NCBI GenBank assembly: GCA_016706365.1
Contig: JADJJU010000001.1
Span: forward strand, 506,403-570,402
Length of the DNA: 64,000 bases
DNA from: Saprospiraceae bacterium
GTDB lineage: Bacteria; Bacteroidota; Bacteroidia; Chitinophagales; Saprospiraceae
Direction of reading: 5' to 3'
A model generated the notes under the pieces. That model had not been told where the DNA came from and made no database searches. It worked only from the letters and a program-made list of their open reading frames with translations. A program made the position numbers and the translations under genes. Shown here one piece after another: positions 10,000 to 20,044 of the stretch. How positions within the stretch are numbered: position 1 is the stretch's first letter; every line of letters begins with the position of its first letter.

Positions 10000-12900
10000 T
10001 TAATCAATAATGACCATTTTCTTAGTAGCCTTGAAGTCACCTGCCTCCAACTGGTAGTAAAGTACACCAGCGTTTGGAAGATCAGATTTCTTAACGATAA
10101 CGTTGTTTAGACCTTTTGCGAAGTCACCTTCGATCAATCTTACAACTTTACCAGTTACATCGAACACACGAATTGATGCGTTCATTGCTTCCGGTAGGCT
10201 GAAGCTAATCTTAGTTTCATTTGCAAACGGGTTAGGCTCATTCTGGAACAACTCATAAGTTGCAGCAGTAATGGTACCATTACCAGTGTTGAACACAAGA
10301 CCTAAGTTAATTGCATTGATCTCAGTAGTATAAGCTTCTGCAGCGATACGGCTGGAGTTGATGCTTATTGCTTCGCTCAATGTAGCGTTAGACTTAGCTC
10401 TGAATGTCAATGTGAATAGTACGTCGTCAGAGTTCAAATCTAATGGAGCAGTTGTGTTCCAAGAAGAAGTGATTCTACCGATGTCAAGTCTTGAGAAACC
10501 GAAGTGTTCTTCAGTTACATTCAACTTGCCAGCTTCGAAACCAACGAAGTCTAACATATCAACATTGAAGTTCATTGTGTACTGGTAACCAGCGATATCA
10601 GCGATGTCCGCAGCGCGGAAGTCTACTTTGTATTCATTTCCTTTCTTCATAGAAATTTCATCTACAACGAAGTCAAATGATACTCCTGATCTGTTAGTTC
10701 CACCGTTGAAAGATGAGCTATTGTAAGCAGCAGAGCCGTTTACATCACCCACTTTGATTGAAGTGAAGCTTTCAGACATCATATCAGTCTCCAGCGGATT
10801 AATTTCTCTTGATTCAGGGAATGCAGGAGTGAATGGATTCGTAGGATTCTCGAATTCGAACTCTGTAGGTACAAATCTCCAGGACTTATTAACTCCAAAC
10901 ATTGGAGCTTTATCAAGGATTACTTTACGGATGTCAACAAGGTCAGCAGCAGAAATTCTACCGTCACCAGTCGCATCAGCAGCGATTAATTTGTACTCAT
11001 TTGCAAGAGCACCGTTTCCAAGAATGTGACGCTGAATCAAAGAGATATCAGCAGTAGTTACACCATTCAATGCGTTGTCGTTTCTTGAAGGCTCAATAAC
11101 ATAAGTTCTGTCTGTTGGCACAGTAACTGTATAGTTACCCTGAACATCAGTATTTCCAACATATATGTTACTTGCAGTTGTAACTTTTACTGTTACAAAC
11201 TCAACACCTACAGAAGTAGTTTCAGATAATAATGCACCAGCGATATCTGCAACGTCCTCATCAGGACAAATAGCACCCATGTTGTTTTGAACATTGATGA
11301 ATGTTTCGCAGTAATCCCAGTTTCCATTCTCATCACCTACCCAAAGTTGGATAGAAACAGTACCTAAATCAGCACATGTGAACACTAAAGTAGTGTTACC
11401 AGCACCTGGTACATCACCGTTAGGATTGTCAGCACTTCTGATAGCTCTGAATCTTAGGTTTTCTTCTAAGGTACAGTTATCATAAGAACCAGCATCCCAA
11501 AGAACTGCCTGAATTGGCACCTCACTTGTAGCAGGCATCAAGTCTGTAGAAAGACCGAAGTAGCATACAGGAGTAGGTTTCTTGCAGTCACGGATACGGA
11601 ATTCTACCTCAAGGATAGCTTTGTTTCCACAACCATCTTCTGCAATCCACTTAATGATGTGTGCAGGACCATTGTCCGGTGTAGCAGGCCATACTCTGTC
11701 AACAGTGATTTCGCAACCTCTTGGTTGGTTATTCGGGCTTTCACCAGGAAGATCAATTCTTCTGATTGGTGAAGTACGATTACCAAATGGGAATACTTCC
11801 CACTCCCAACGAATCTCGTCACAGTCAGCACAGTTGTCTGTAGCTGTTGCTCTTAGAGGGAACGTTTGAGTCTGAGGATTACAGCTTCCTTCGAAGCACT
11901 GAGTACCTGGGTTAGAAGTGATAACAGGTTTCTCATTATCAATTACTTTGATAATTTGATCCCACATCCATGGGTTCAATACTGAGAATTCCTGGCACCA
12001 GTCGATTAGTTTCCAACGACGGATGATTTTCTTACAACCAGCGTCGAAGTCAAATTCCCACTCGTCGTATGTCATACCTACCTGAGAACACAGATCCTCT
12101 CTGTAGATATAAGGTCTGGCACCTACAACCAATCTTGGATTTGCAGCCAAAGAATCAGGAGTAAGAGCAGAGCCACACACATCAACTTCTAAGTCTGCAG
12201 GCCAAACTACATCAATTCTGTTACAGTTAGGGTAAGCAGGGTTGATAGGACGTAGTCTGAAACGTCTCTTACCATCAATACCAGGACCATTAGATCCAAG
12301 TGGAGTGATGCCACCCGGAGGATCGCAAGACAGCAAGAACTGAGGTACAGTTGGAAGCGGACCTTCGAAAGGACCACGAACCGGGAATGTATAATTGTCT
12401 ACATAGTTAGATTCGTAAGTACCTGAAACACCTTGAATCTGACGGTATACTAAGTAGAAACCTCTGTCAGGACCATCACCCTGGTAAACAATACCAGGAA
12501 GATTTTCGCCAGAGTTAAACGGATACAAGTTAGTAACTGTGATCTGTTGAGTACATCTTGCGATGTTACCATAGTTATCAGTTACTGTAAATACTCTCAA
12601 GATTGGACCATTCACACTTGTACGGCAAACCAGGTCACCAACAACAGTTTCAGTAATTCTAAGAGCACATGTCATCTGAGGGTTTTCGCTCATTGGAACA
12701 ATAGGGAAACAATTGTCAAAAGCAGCTCCATCAAGGAATACCGCAGGAGCACCTGGGTTGTTACCTGGATAGTTCTGAACTCTGTTACATCTGTCAGCCT
12801 GTCTTGCTGCAACGAAAGGATTCGGACTAGGAAGTAATCTTCTGGTCTGATTTCCAATAACTACAGTACCAAACTGAGAAGCACGTGAAGTTGAATCAGT

Positions 12901-13884
12901 AAAGTCGAAGTGGTAACGGCAGTCAACAGTGATATCCGGAGGAGCAACCATTGTTGGTGGAAGTTTGTCTTGAACTTCTACTTCTACCATACAAACGTTA
13001 CTATTACCAGCAGCATCAACTACTCTGAAGAATACGATGTGTCTGTTACCTGAGTTTGTCAAGTCAGCACAGCAGAATTCTACAAATGGACCGAATCCAC
13101 CACCAAAAATTTGAGTAGAATCGATTGCACCAGGAGCGCAAGGTGAGTTAGGGACACCTCTCTTTCTAGCTACTTCCATTCTTACGATTTCACAATTGTC
13201 ATATGAACCATCGTCGAATGCCTCAGCATAGATACGAGCTCTACAGTCACCACCAAGAGTTACAACTCTGAACTTCTCGCAAACAGCGATCGGAGGAGTG
13301 ATATCTCTCAATTCAAGTACTCTTTCTAATGTTGTTACGTTACCGCAACCATCAACAGCAGTATAAGTAATCGTGTGAACACCTACAGGTAGTACACGGA
13401 ATTGATTAGCCTGAGCTGGGAAAAATCCACTAGCAGGGTTGAATGAACCAGTAAATGTACCACCAACGAAGCTAGGGCTGCTGATTGTAACACTTACTAC
13501 TCCACTACAAGCATCTACTACTTGCGGTGTAGCAAATTTGATTTGATATTCGCAAGCATAATAGTTAACTCTTAAGCTATCAGGATTAACTAAAGTAATA
13601 ACAGGACCATTGTGGTCAGCTACTTTAATTAACTGCGTACATTCAACAACCTGGTTGGAAGGTAGACACCAGTCAACGCAAGTCCATCTTCTAAGGATCT
13701 TACGAGCTGTACGCTCACCAAACTCTCCACAAATTGGAATGTTGATATCTGTGTATGCACACTGAATGTTACAAGATTGGTTAGCAGGTGAACCAGTACC
13801 AGCATAGTTGATACTTGGATCTGCTTCCGGACGTGGGTTGCTGTATGGACTTCTGCCATCACCTCTCCAACCACCGAATACACC
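10000..13884 (-). CDS. Giant HYR-repeat surface protein, C-terminal part of an interrupted gene
   Basis: This is the 3' part of one gene running from 17851 to 10000. The frame is open and clearly coding from 13884 down to the stop, and continues the frame of the middle part across an in-frame TAA at 13885-13887. Without readthrough, the first possible start is a TTG at 13311, which falls inside an HYR repeat and is not a credible native start. Content in order: HYR repeats (VVDWC/LIDWC, DNC), a beta fold (ADIAGALLSETTSVGVEFV), dockerin pair (DATGDGRISAADLVDIRKV), the KVGDVNGSA segment, cohesin-like domain (GYQYTMNFNVDMLDFVGFEA) and a T9SS type A domain (QNEPNPFANETKISF). Arg codons are often CGT and Asn/Phe codons end in C, unlike neighbouring genes, which suggests high expression. 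Confidence 0.88.
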   Translation of the reverse strand, partial: GVFGGWRGDGRSPYSNPRPEADPSINYAGTGSPANQSCNIQCAYTDINIPICGEFGERTARKILRRWTCVDWCLPSNQVVECTQLIKVADHNGPVITLVNPDSLRVNYYACEYQIKFATPQVVDACSGVVSVTISSPSFVGGTFTGSFNPASGFFPAQANQFRVLPVGVHTITYTAVDGCGNVTTLERVLELRDITPPIAVCEKFRVVTLGGDCRARIYAEAFDDGSYDNCEIVRMEVARKRGVPNSPCAPGAIDSTQIFGGGFGPFVEFCCADLTNSGNRHIVFFRVVDAAGNSNVCMVEVEVQDKLPPTMVAPPDITVDCRYHFDFTDSTSRASQFGTVVIGNQTRRLLPSPNPFVAARQADRCNRVQNYPGNNPGAPAVFLDGAAFDNCFPIVPMSENPQMTCALRITETVVGDLVCRTSVNGPILRVFTVTDNYGNIARCTQQITVTNLYPFNSGENLPGIVYQGDGPDRGFYLVYRQIQGVSGTYESNYVDNYTFPVRGPFEGPLPTVPQFLLSCDPPGGITPLGSNGPGIDGKRRFRLRPINPAYPNCNRIDVVWPADLEVDVCGSALTPDSLAANPRLVVGARPYIYREDLCSQVGMTYDEWEFDFDAGCKKIIRRWKLIDWCQEFSVLNPWMWDQIIKVIDNEKPVITSNPGTQCFEGSCNPQTQTFPLRATATDNCADCDEIRWEWEVFPFGNRTSPIRRIDLPGESPNNQPRGCEITVDRVWPATPDNGPAHIIKWIAEDGCGNKAILEVEFRIRDCKKPTPVCYFGLSTDLMPATSEVPIQAVLWDAGSYDNCTLEENLRFRAIRSADNPNGDVPGAGNTTLVFTCADLGTVSIQLWVGDENGNWDYCETFINVQNNMGAICPDEDVADIAGALLSETTSVGVEFVTVKVTTASNIYVGNTDVQGNYTVTVPTDRTYVIEPSRNDNALNGVTTADISLIQRHILGNGALANEYKLIAADATGDGRISAADLVDIRKVILDKAPMFGVNKSWRFVPTEFEFENPTNPFTPAFPESREINPLETDMMSESFTSIKVGDVNGSAAYNSSSFNGGTNRSGVSFDFVVDEISMKKGNEYKVDFRAADIADIAGYQYTMNFNVDMLDFVGFEAGKLNVTEEHFGFSRLDIGRITSSWNTTAPLDLNSDDVLFTLTFRAKSNATLSEAISINSSRIAAEAYTTEINAINLGLVFNTGNGTITAATYELFQNEPNPFANETKISFSLPEAMNASIRVFDVTGKVVRLIEGDFAKGLNNVIVKKSDLPNAGVLYYQLEAGDFKATKKMVIID

Positions 13885-14693
13885 TTATTCGTCACATTCG
13901 AATCCTTCTAGATCCAGATTATCATAGTTACGAAGATTTCCGCAAACTGTTTCAAGAACATCATTCTCAACCAATACCTGGCGCTCACATGTTGCAGTAT
14001 TACCACAAACGTCAGTCGCACTATAAGTGATAGTTAGGAATCTGTCATCACAAACATCACTTGAACTTACTGCAGAAACTGTGAAAGTAACACCACCAGC
14101 TAAACCACAATTATCAGTAACTGTAGGTTCATTGATACCTAGAGCAGTCAATTGAGCAAGAGTAGTAGCAGCTTGTAATTGTGCTATTTCAGTACATCCG
14201 ATAGTACATTCCTGTGCAATAAGATCGCTCAAGAAAATCGGAGGAGTAACATTAAACTGGTAATAGAAATCACCAAGTCCAGCAGGGTTTAATGCACCCC
14301 ATGATGTATAAACAAGTACATAAGACTGACCAGCAACTAAGTTGATGTCAAATAATGGTTGCAATGCACCAAAGCCCACGATTGCTGCTCCATCATCACC
14401 TCCACCTACAAGGTTTTGGCAAGGGTTAGCAGGGTTGAATGAACCAGCATAGATCATCGCAAGACCATCGATCCACATGTTTGAAGTAGGTCCAAACATA
14501 GGTACGATAACTCCAAAATAGTCAGCAGAGAAATCAAATGTGTAAGTTGATGTAGTAGGGGCTATGAAACTCATTTCATGTACCCATCTAGTTCCAGCAG
14601 GTGGATTACCAGCACCAAAGTTCAAACAAGTACCATTATAAGTCATCTGAGTACTTGAAGAATTGAATGGACCGCCAATTACTATAGTTAAAT
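13885..14693 (-). CDS. Giant HYR-repeat surface protein, middle part of an interrupted gene
   Basis: Middle segment of the same gene. Upstream it joins the N-terminal part through a one-base shift at about 14688-14692; deleting one base of the TTTAAC stretch restores a continuous reading ...DPGALSF then TIVIGGPFN. Downstream it ends at TAA (13885-13887), after which the same frame continues with good coding sequence. The segment has a Gly/Phe-rich beta region (FGAGNPPAGTRWVHEM, FIAPTTSTYTFDFSADYFG) and then an HYR repeat (TVTDNCGLAGGVTFTVSAV). Either both lesions are sequence errors or the gene is inactivated. A functional role as a separate protein is unlikely because it has no signal peptide. 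Confidence 0.75.
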
Positions 14694-17600
14694 GACAATG
14701 CACCCGGATCTGTAAATGCAATCGTTGCTGAAGATCTAAGGTTTGAACAAGCTGCACCATCAGGACTTGTAAGTGTGATTGTCGTAGGAGTTACTGTAGC
14801 AACTGCATTTGGATAACCAGCAGGAACAGAAGTAGTCCAGTTTGCAGGAGCAAAATCACCTGTAAAGCCTGAAGTAGTGATAGGATCATTAGGCTCGCGA
14901 ATCATGTACTGATAAGTGCCACAACCTTCAACAGTGTTAGTAACAACACCGTCAATTGTAATTTCGAAATCTTCATTAGTTAAGCAACCGAAGTTACCGC
15001 TCAACAACATCTCAGCTGTAATCAATCTTTCGCACTCATCATCCAATGTGATGTTTACGTTAGCGATACAAGCAAGATTTGTTTGAGGAGCAGGAGCCTG
15101 AGTTACAATAATTCTGAAGTCTTCCTGTCTAACATTACCTGCACCATCAGTTGCAGTCAATACAATTGTATAAGTACCCGGACCAGCCGCAACTTGTACA
15201 CGTGCACCACCTAAACTTGGAAGGATTACGGCACCACTAACAGCAGGGTTAAATCCAACAGTAAATGCAGTAACAGAACAGTTATCAATTGCAGAAGCTT
15301 CAAAAGTTATGATAGCTGTTGGAGGACCACATGGATCCAGGTCAACAATAATATCCTGAGCAGGATATACTATAACAGGAGCAACCAAATCAGGTTGACC
15401 AATTGTAGTAATCACAGCAGTAACAGTACGTCCTCCGTAGCTGATTGTCGCAGTTCTTACTCCGGCAGTCAATGTCAAAGGCCATGAAACGTTAGCAGAT
15501 GTAGGGCCAAGTGGAGTTACAGTAGGAGCACCTACAGTCACACCAGCAGCCGGGTTGAAAGAAATTGTTACACCAGCAGCGTTAATAGGCTCGCAATCAT
15601 CGATTATAGTAACATTGTAAGTGATTTGACCAGATGTAGAACACTGAGCCAAAGTCAATTGCGTAGAGTTAGCTATAATGATTGGAGGAATATTAGGCTC
15701 CTGAGTGATAGTAATCAAAGTATTAGCATTAACACCACCATAGTTGATATCAGCTAACCATGCTCCAGGAGTCACAGCAAGTTCATATTCAAAATAACGG
15801 TCATTAGTACCAACTGGAGTTGAGAATGTTCCCAATACAGTTACACCAGCACCAAAAGTAACATAGTCACCTACAGGAACTGCTTCACAATCATCAAGAA
15901 TAGTAAAGCTAAAGTTAACCGTAGCGGCAGGAGTACATGCAGAAATTTCTGCTGCATATGCGTTAGCTATGATTGTAGGAGGGTTGTTAGGTGCAGCAAC
16001 ATTTACAGTAATAGTAGGGTTAGCAGTCACCACATTACCACCACCATCAGTGTAAGTAATTAATGGGAAGAAAGTACCTGCAGAAACTGTACCTGAAACT
16101 TCAAAGTACATTGCATTACAAGGAGTACCTACACAGCCAACAGGATCAGTAAAGAAAAATCCTGCTCCGTTCAAGTTAGGTAATCCAGAACCACCACCAT
16201 TGAATACTACATTTGCAACATTAACTGGAGCACAGTCATCAGTGATAGTGAAACTGTATACAGTTGGAGTTGAAGTTGAACAATGAGGAATTGTAACATT
16301 AGCCGCATTTGCATAAATGATCGGAAGATTATCGATATTGCTAGCAACAACGTTAATAATCTGATCTATAAAACCAATATTTCCAAATGCATCAGTATAT
16401 GAAGCAGATATCAAATAATTACCGGTAGCAGGAAAAGTTACAAAATACTCACGGTAATTGTTACCTGTGAAGTTAAGTACTCCTGTTGCACCACCAAAGT
16501 TAACTATCAGGTTTGCGAAATTAACAGCATTCTGATCACATAAGTCATCAACCTGAACTGTTATTACACCAGTAACTGAAGTTTGGCAATCACTGATTAC
16601 AAACTGAGAATTACCAAGGATAGTAACTACTGGATCAACGTTATCAGGAACAGTCATGATCATTGTTAGTACGGTAGTAAGCCCACCTATATCACGACCT
16701 GTTACAGTAACAGTAGAAGTTCCTGTAGACCAGAATACATCAACAAGATAAAATCCGAATCCATCAGGAGTAACGGAGACAGTTGTTCCAGGAATTATAG
16801 TAGCAGGAACTGTAGCTGCTGTGGCACTTACTGCATTCAATGCATTAATGAAACCATCACAGTTATCAAAACCATATACATAATATTCATCCTGGCGACC
16901 ACACTCACCTTCAGGAACAGGATTGTTACCAAAGTTAACTGAAGTACCTTGAGGAGTTAAAGGGTCATTATCAGCAAGGATATTACCCAAAACATCTGTT
17001 ATGTAGAAAACAGGAGGAACTACGTCCACACCGTTCGGCACAATAACCTGAATTACTACAGGATCTGTTGGAGGAACACAAGGTCCAGTTTCAGTAACTG
17101 TAACTGTATATGTTCCAGCACCTGCATTTCCAAAGAAAAATGCGCCGGCAGGAAATCCTATGTAAGTAGTCACTGTGGTAGGAGGAGGAGTTGAAGCTCC
17201 TGGGCCAGAACCAACAACCGGAGTTGCATTTACAGTATAAGTACCTGCGCAGGAAGACCCATTAGTAACAGTAATAGTAAAACTACCGTTAGCAACGTAG
17301 CCAGGACTTGCGAAAGGACAAGTTGGAGGTACTATTGATGTAGCTACAACTGTATACTGTGCATCCAAAGTCTGGAATGGTGCACCTGCTGTACAAACGG
17401 AAACGTTGTTTGGTGGAACACCATTAGAACAAGTTTCAGAAACATACCAGGTAAGTGCAGTACCTACCGGAAGTCCAGTAACGGTAACAGCAATAGCAGC
17501 GCCTGTACGAGTTCCGGTAACCAGAGGGTTACTGGAAGTAACAGGGCCGTTGCCAGCACCTACTGCACAAACTGTAGCCTGAATAAGAGCCTGGCCACCT

Positions 17601-17851
17601 TGAGGGCAACCTGAGGCTTCTAAAGTCATTCCAACACCACCTACTGTTACTACCCAGCAATTATCGGTAACAGGTGGATTATTGGAAGTCCAGTTCAGAG
17701 TAGCAGAAGATTGGCCGATAGCAGTAACTGCGCCCGTAGTGGGAGCAATACACTGTGCGACCGCACTTTGCACTCCGAGGACCATCATCAGTACAGTCAG
17801 TACTGATGCAAAGCCACGAAAAGCATTAAAAGTAAAGTTCGTCTTTTTCAT
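14636..17851 (-). CDS. Giant HYR-repeat surface protein, N-terminal part of an interrupted gene
   Basis: 1071 residues in this frame, beginning with a signal peptide at about 1-32 (basic start MKKTNF, cleavage after VAQ). Residues 35-150 resemble a fibronectin-III-like region with GTALTWYVSETCSNG. Then come many immunoglobulin-like/HYR repeats rich in Thr, Val and Asn (PPTIIANAYAAEISAC, PPIIIANSTQLTLAQC, APVIVYPAQDIIVDLD). The last about 20 residues are out-of-frame. With the two following parts the protein would be about 2616 residues. It lies 28 bases after a small exported protein gene, so the two are probably co-transcribed. Expected location is the cell surface through T9SS. Confidence 0.9.
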   Translation of the reverse strand: MKKTNFTFNAFRGFASVLTVLMMVLGVQSAVAQCIAPTTGAVTAIGQSSATLNWTSNNPPVTDNCWVVTVGGVGMTLEASGCPQGGQALIQATVCAVGAGNGPVTSSNPLVTGTRTGAAIAVTVTGLPVGTALTWYVSETCSNGVPPNNVSVCTAGAPFQTLDAQYTVVATSIVPPTCPFASPGYVANGSFTITVTNGSSCAGTYTVNATPVVGSGPGASTPPPTTVTTYIGFPAGAFFFGNAGAGTYTVTVTETGPCVPPTDPVVIQVIVPNGVDVVPPVFYITDVLGNILADNDPLTPQGTSVNFGNNPVPEGECGRQDEYYVYGFDNCDGFINALNAVSATAATVPATIIPGTTVSVTPDGFGFYLVDVFWSTGTSTVTVTGRDIGGLTTVLTMIMTVPDNVDPVVTILGNSQFVISDCQTSVTGVITVQVDDLCDQNAVNFANLIVNFGGATGVLNFTGNNYREYFVTFPATGNYLISASYTDAFGNIGFIDQIINVVASNIDNLPIIYANAANVTIPHCSTSTPTVYSFTITDDCAPVNVANVVFNGGGSGLPNLNGAGFFFTDPVGCVGTPCNAMYFEVSGTVSAGTFFPLITYTDGGGNVVTANPTITVNVAAPNNPPTIIANAYAAEISACTPAATVNFSFTILDDCEAVPVGDYVTFGAGVTVLGTFSTPVGTNDRYFEYELAVTPGAWLADINYGGVNANTLITITQEPNIPPIIIANSTQLTLAQCSTSGQITYNVTIIDDCEPINAAGVTISFNPAAGVTVGAPTVTPLGPTSANVSWPLTLTAGVRTATISYGGRTVTAVITTIGQPDLVAPVIVYPAQDIIVDLDPCGPPTAIITFEASAIDNCSVTAFTVGFNPAVSGAVILPSLGGARVQVAAGPGTYTIVLTATDGAGNVRQEDFRIIVTQAPAPQTNLACIANVNITLDDECERLITAEMLLSGNFGCLTNEDFEITIDGVVTNTVEGCGTYQYMIREPNDPITTSGFTGDFAPANWTTSVPAGYPNAVATVTPTTITLTSPDGAACSNLRSSATIAFTDPGALSFNYSNWRSIQFFKYSDDL

Positions 17852-17879
17852 GTGTTAGGGATTTGGTTAAATAGATTAT

Positions 17880-18320
17880 TTAACTTTTTAAAAAGTCGGT
17901 TATTTCATTCTTCAAAAGATCAGCTGCCGCTTTGGCAACTGCCCCCGGGTATTTAGCAGTTAAGCGATTGTATGAATCGTTAATTGCCTGAGCAGTAGGA
18001 ACTGGGTTACTACTTGCTTGTTTTGCACCTCCGGAAAAGGAAGTATAAACATCTGTGTAAAACTCACATCTGAGTTGGTTGGCCTTGTTAGCAATTTCAG
18101 TTGTAGTACCAGAAGGAGCAGCCAATACACAATTTACATTCTGTAGTTGTTTGATCCTTGGTTTCAGCTTAGTTATTGCTGCAGTCCCTTGAACAAGACT
18201 CTGAGCTGAAGCTTCCTGAGCACTGAATACTAGCATAGCGCAAAGTACCAGAGCTGTTCCAAAGCCAAGTTTCATCATCTTGCCAATCTTCGCTAGAAGA
18301 TTTTCGTTCTTTGCAATCAT
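17880..18320 (-). CDS. Small exported protein of unknown function
   Basis: 146 residues. Signal peptide at about 1-40: basic start with KMMK, hydrophobic stretch LVLCAMLVFSAQEASAQ. The mature part is about 105 residues, predicted mostly helical, with two Cys (NCVLAA and RCEFY) that could form a disulfide. No family was recognised and there is no T9SS sorting domain, so it would stay in the periplasm or be released by another route. The gene ends 28 bases before the giant HYR gene in the same direction, and the gap has no terminator, so they probably form an operon. A role in secretion or folding of the giant protein is only a guess. Confidence 0.82.
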   Translation of the reverse strand: MIAKNENLLAKIGKMMKLGFGTALVLCAMLVFSAQEASAQSLVQGTAAITKLKPRIKQLQNVNCVLAAPSGTTTEIANKANQLRCEFYTDVYTSFSGGAKQASSNPVPTAQAINDSYNRLTAKYPGAVAKAAADLLKNEITDFLKS

Positions 18321-18979
18321 AGCTTTTAGTTTTGGTTAAAAAATTTGCAAATAAAAAATTAATAAAAACACTATTAGGACGTGTGTAAACACGACGAAAT
18401 ACAAAATTCACTGTAGTTTTCTTTACGAGGCCTTGAGTTAGGTATAGACGGACTGATCGTAATAAGGCCCGAAGGTAGATACTTCGAACAAATTATACAA
18501 TCTTTATATCAATTAAATTTTAAATATCGAAACTTCAATCATTAGTTTATTTTATTCCAATATCTTTTACATTAATTAAATACTTAATATGTCTAATCCT
18601 ACACCACTTTCGTGGTAGCTATTGTTTAAATTCAAATATTGTGCCAAAAACACATCACATGAGAAAAAGCTGTAATTTATTTTTTGAAGCCCTGTATATA
18701 GCATTCAAAATCAGGCACTTCGGAGTGGTGAGCTTTGTTCATGAGTGGTTATTGCCTGGCAAATATAAGCCTTATTCGCTGTCATCCTTCAGGAACTACG
18801 ATCTTTTTCTGTTAAAGTTTAAAGTATTTCGCACCCAAAATTCATATACAATTTTTTTATTCTATCTAAATACCTGAAAGTAAACATAATCTAAATTTAA
18901 TATCTTGAAAATTGGGATTTTAGGGCGGCCAACATTATTCCATTTAATACTATTAAAGCTTTCATTTATTATACAAAGT
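18321..18979. other. Intergenic region without a supported gene
   Basis: About 660 bases between a truncated GH3-like gene and the small exported protein. A 78-codon plus-strand frame (18641-18877) has no recognisable family and is not called. The part next to 18320 should hold the promoter of the small protein/giant HYR operon; a short inverted repeat CGTGT/ACACG lies near 18380, but no clear -33/-7 pair was found. No remains of the missing GH3 C-terminal domain were found. Confidence 0.5.
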
Positions 18980-20044
18980 TCAAACAATTACTTCCAATCT
19001 GAAGGGTTTGACATCAGTAAATTTAACATGCAGGTCTGTATCACAAGCCCAGCAACCTGCATTGTTGCTCATGATCAATTTATATGGAACTCCTGCTTGC
19101 ACTTCAGAGAGTTTGTAACGCTTTGGAGATTCTGAATCTTCAGTTTCCATTGGAATGAATTCAAAAAATAATCCACTATTGACATTTAGTAATACATCAT
19201 CAGAAATCAATTGATCCTGAAATGCCCAACACCCAACTGCTGACACATACATTTTCAAGCAGGCAAGTCCATCCACCTTTTTGAAGGTTTCTATCATTGA
19301 ATTCTTCGGGGCACCTTCCTGGCTGATTACAACTGTCGAAAGGTTTGAGAAAACTTGTTTAATTGTCGTGTTCCCAGTGTGTCGGAGGAGTTCTTGATTG
19401 TATAGGTCTAGTAATTCTGCCGATCCTACTATAAGTCTGATATCCTGGTTAAGAGTTGTGATTACTTCATTATTTAGCTTTGTAGAATCAGAGAACATTT
19501 CTGCACGGATTACATTACCTTTTAGCCAGGCCGGTATTTTTTGAGTATAAATCCAGTTGAGTTCCCCAGTCTGAATTCCTCCAGATTTGTGTGGATGGTG
19601 TGGAGTGGTAAGGAAGAGAATTTTACCTTTAAATACTTTATGTTTATCAATCCAATCCACCTGGTTGAATAAAAGCATTTTCAAGCCATCTAAATATCCT
19701 GAGAGACTTTCACGGGTGACCGGGATGAGATCCTGGCTATTATTTTCTGAGTGAAGCAGGTATTTTGGTCGCCCCGGCCACAAAATATCTTTACCTCCTT
19801 TTTTGATTTGCTGAACATATTCCTGCAAATCAGAGACCCTGTTAATCGGTATCAGATGTCTGAAATCATAATATGTGACAATCTTGTGAAAATTGTGCTC
19901 CTTGCCAAATTGGGTGAGAGACGCTTTATCCACCAGCAACTTCATCATTTTATCCTGTGATTCCAGCGCATGGTGGCTCCATTGTGCTGTGTATCTTGTA
20001 ACGCGGCGAGCATAAGTCTTTATGATGGCTGATTTAATTCCCAT
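18980..20044 (-). CDS. GH3-family acyl-adenylate enzyme homologue, truncated and with a degenerate nucleotide motif
   Basis: 354 residues from the ATG at 20044 (an upstream ATG at 20068 is possible). The N-terminal fold matches bacterial GH3 auxin-promoter-family proteins: a helical start, FGKEHNFHKIVTYYDF, then DILWPGRPKYLL. In typical members the following loop reads like TSGTTSGxKYIP; here it is HSENNSQDLIPVTRESL, lacking the Thr-Ser-Gly-Thr-Thr core that holds ATP. The later region (SAVGCWAFQD, FFEFIPMETEDS, AGVPYKLIMSNNAGCWACDTDLHVKF) is typical. The protein stops at PFRLEVIV, where family members continue for about 130-150 residues with a GRTKHFIN-like motif. It is probably a pseudoenzyme or a decaying gene. 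It stands alone. Confidence 0.75.
   Translation of the reverse strand: MGIKSAIIKTYARRVTRYTAQWSHHALESQDKMMKLLVDKASLTQFGKEHNFHKIVTYYDFRHLIPINRVSDLQEYVQQIKKGGKDILWPGRPKYLLHSENNSQDLIPVTRESLSGYLDGLKMLLFNQVDWIDKHKVFKGKILFLTTPHHPHKSGGIQTGELNWIYTQKIPAWLKGNVIRAEMFSDSTKLNNEVITTLNQDIRLIVGSAELLDLYNQELLRHTGNTTIKQVFSNLSTVVISQEGAPKNSMIETFKKVDGLACLKMYVSAVGCWAFQDQLISDDVLLNVNSGLFFEFIPMETEDSESPKRYKLSEVQAGVPYKLIMSNNAGCWACDTDLHVKFTDVKPFRLEVIV

Noticed and set aside
13311..13313. TTG as a genuine start of a separate 1103-residue protein
   Set aside because: Good in-frame coding continues upstream to the TAA, the TTG falls inside an HYR repeat and there is no signal peptide.
18641..18877. 78-codon plus-strand open frame downstream of the truncated GH3-like gene
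   Set aside because: No family features, no start signal, AT-rich and aromatic-rich composition; probably chance.
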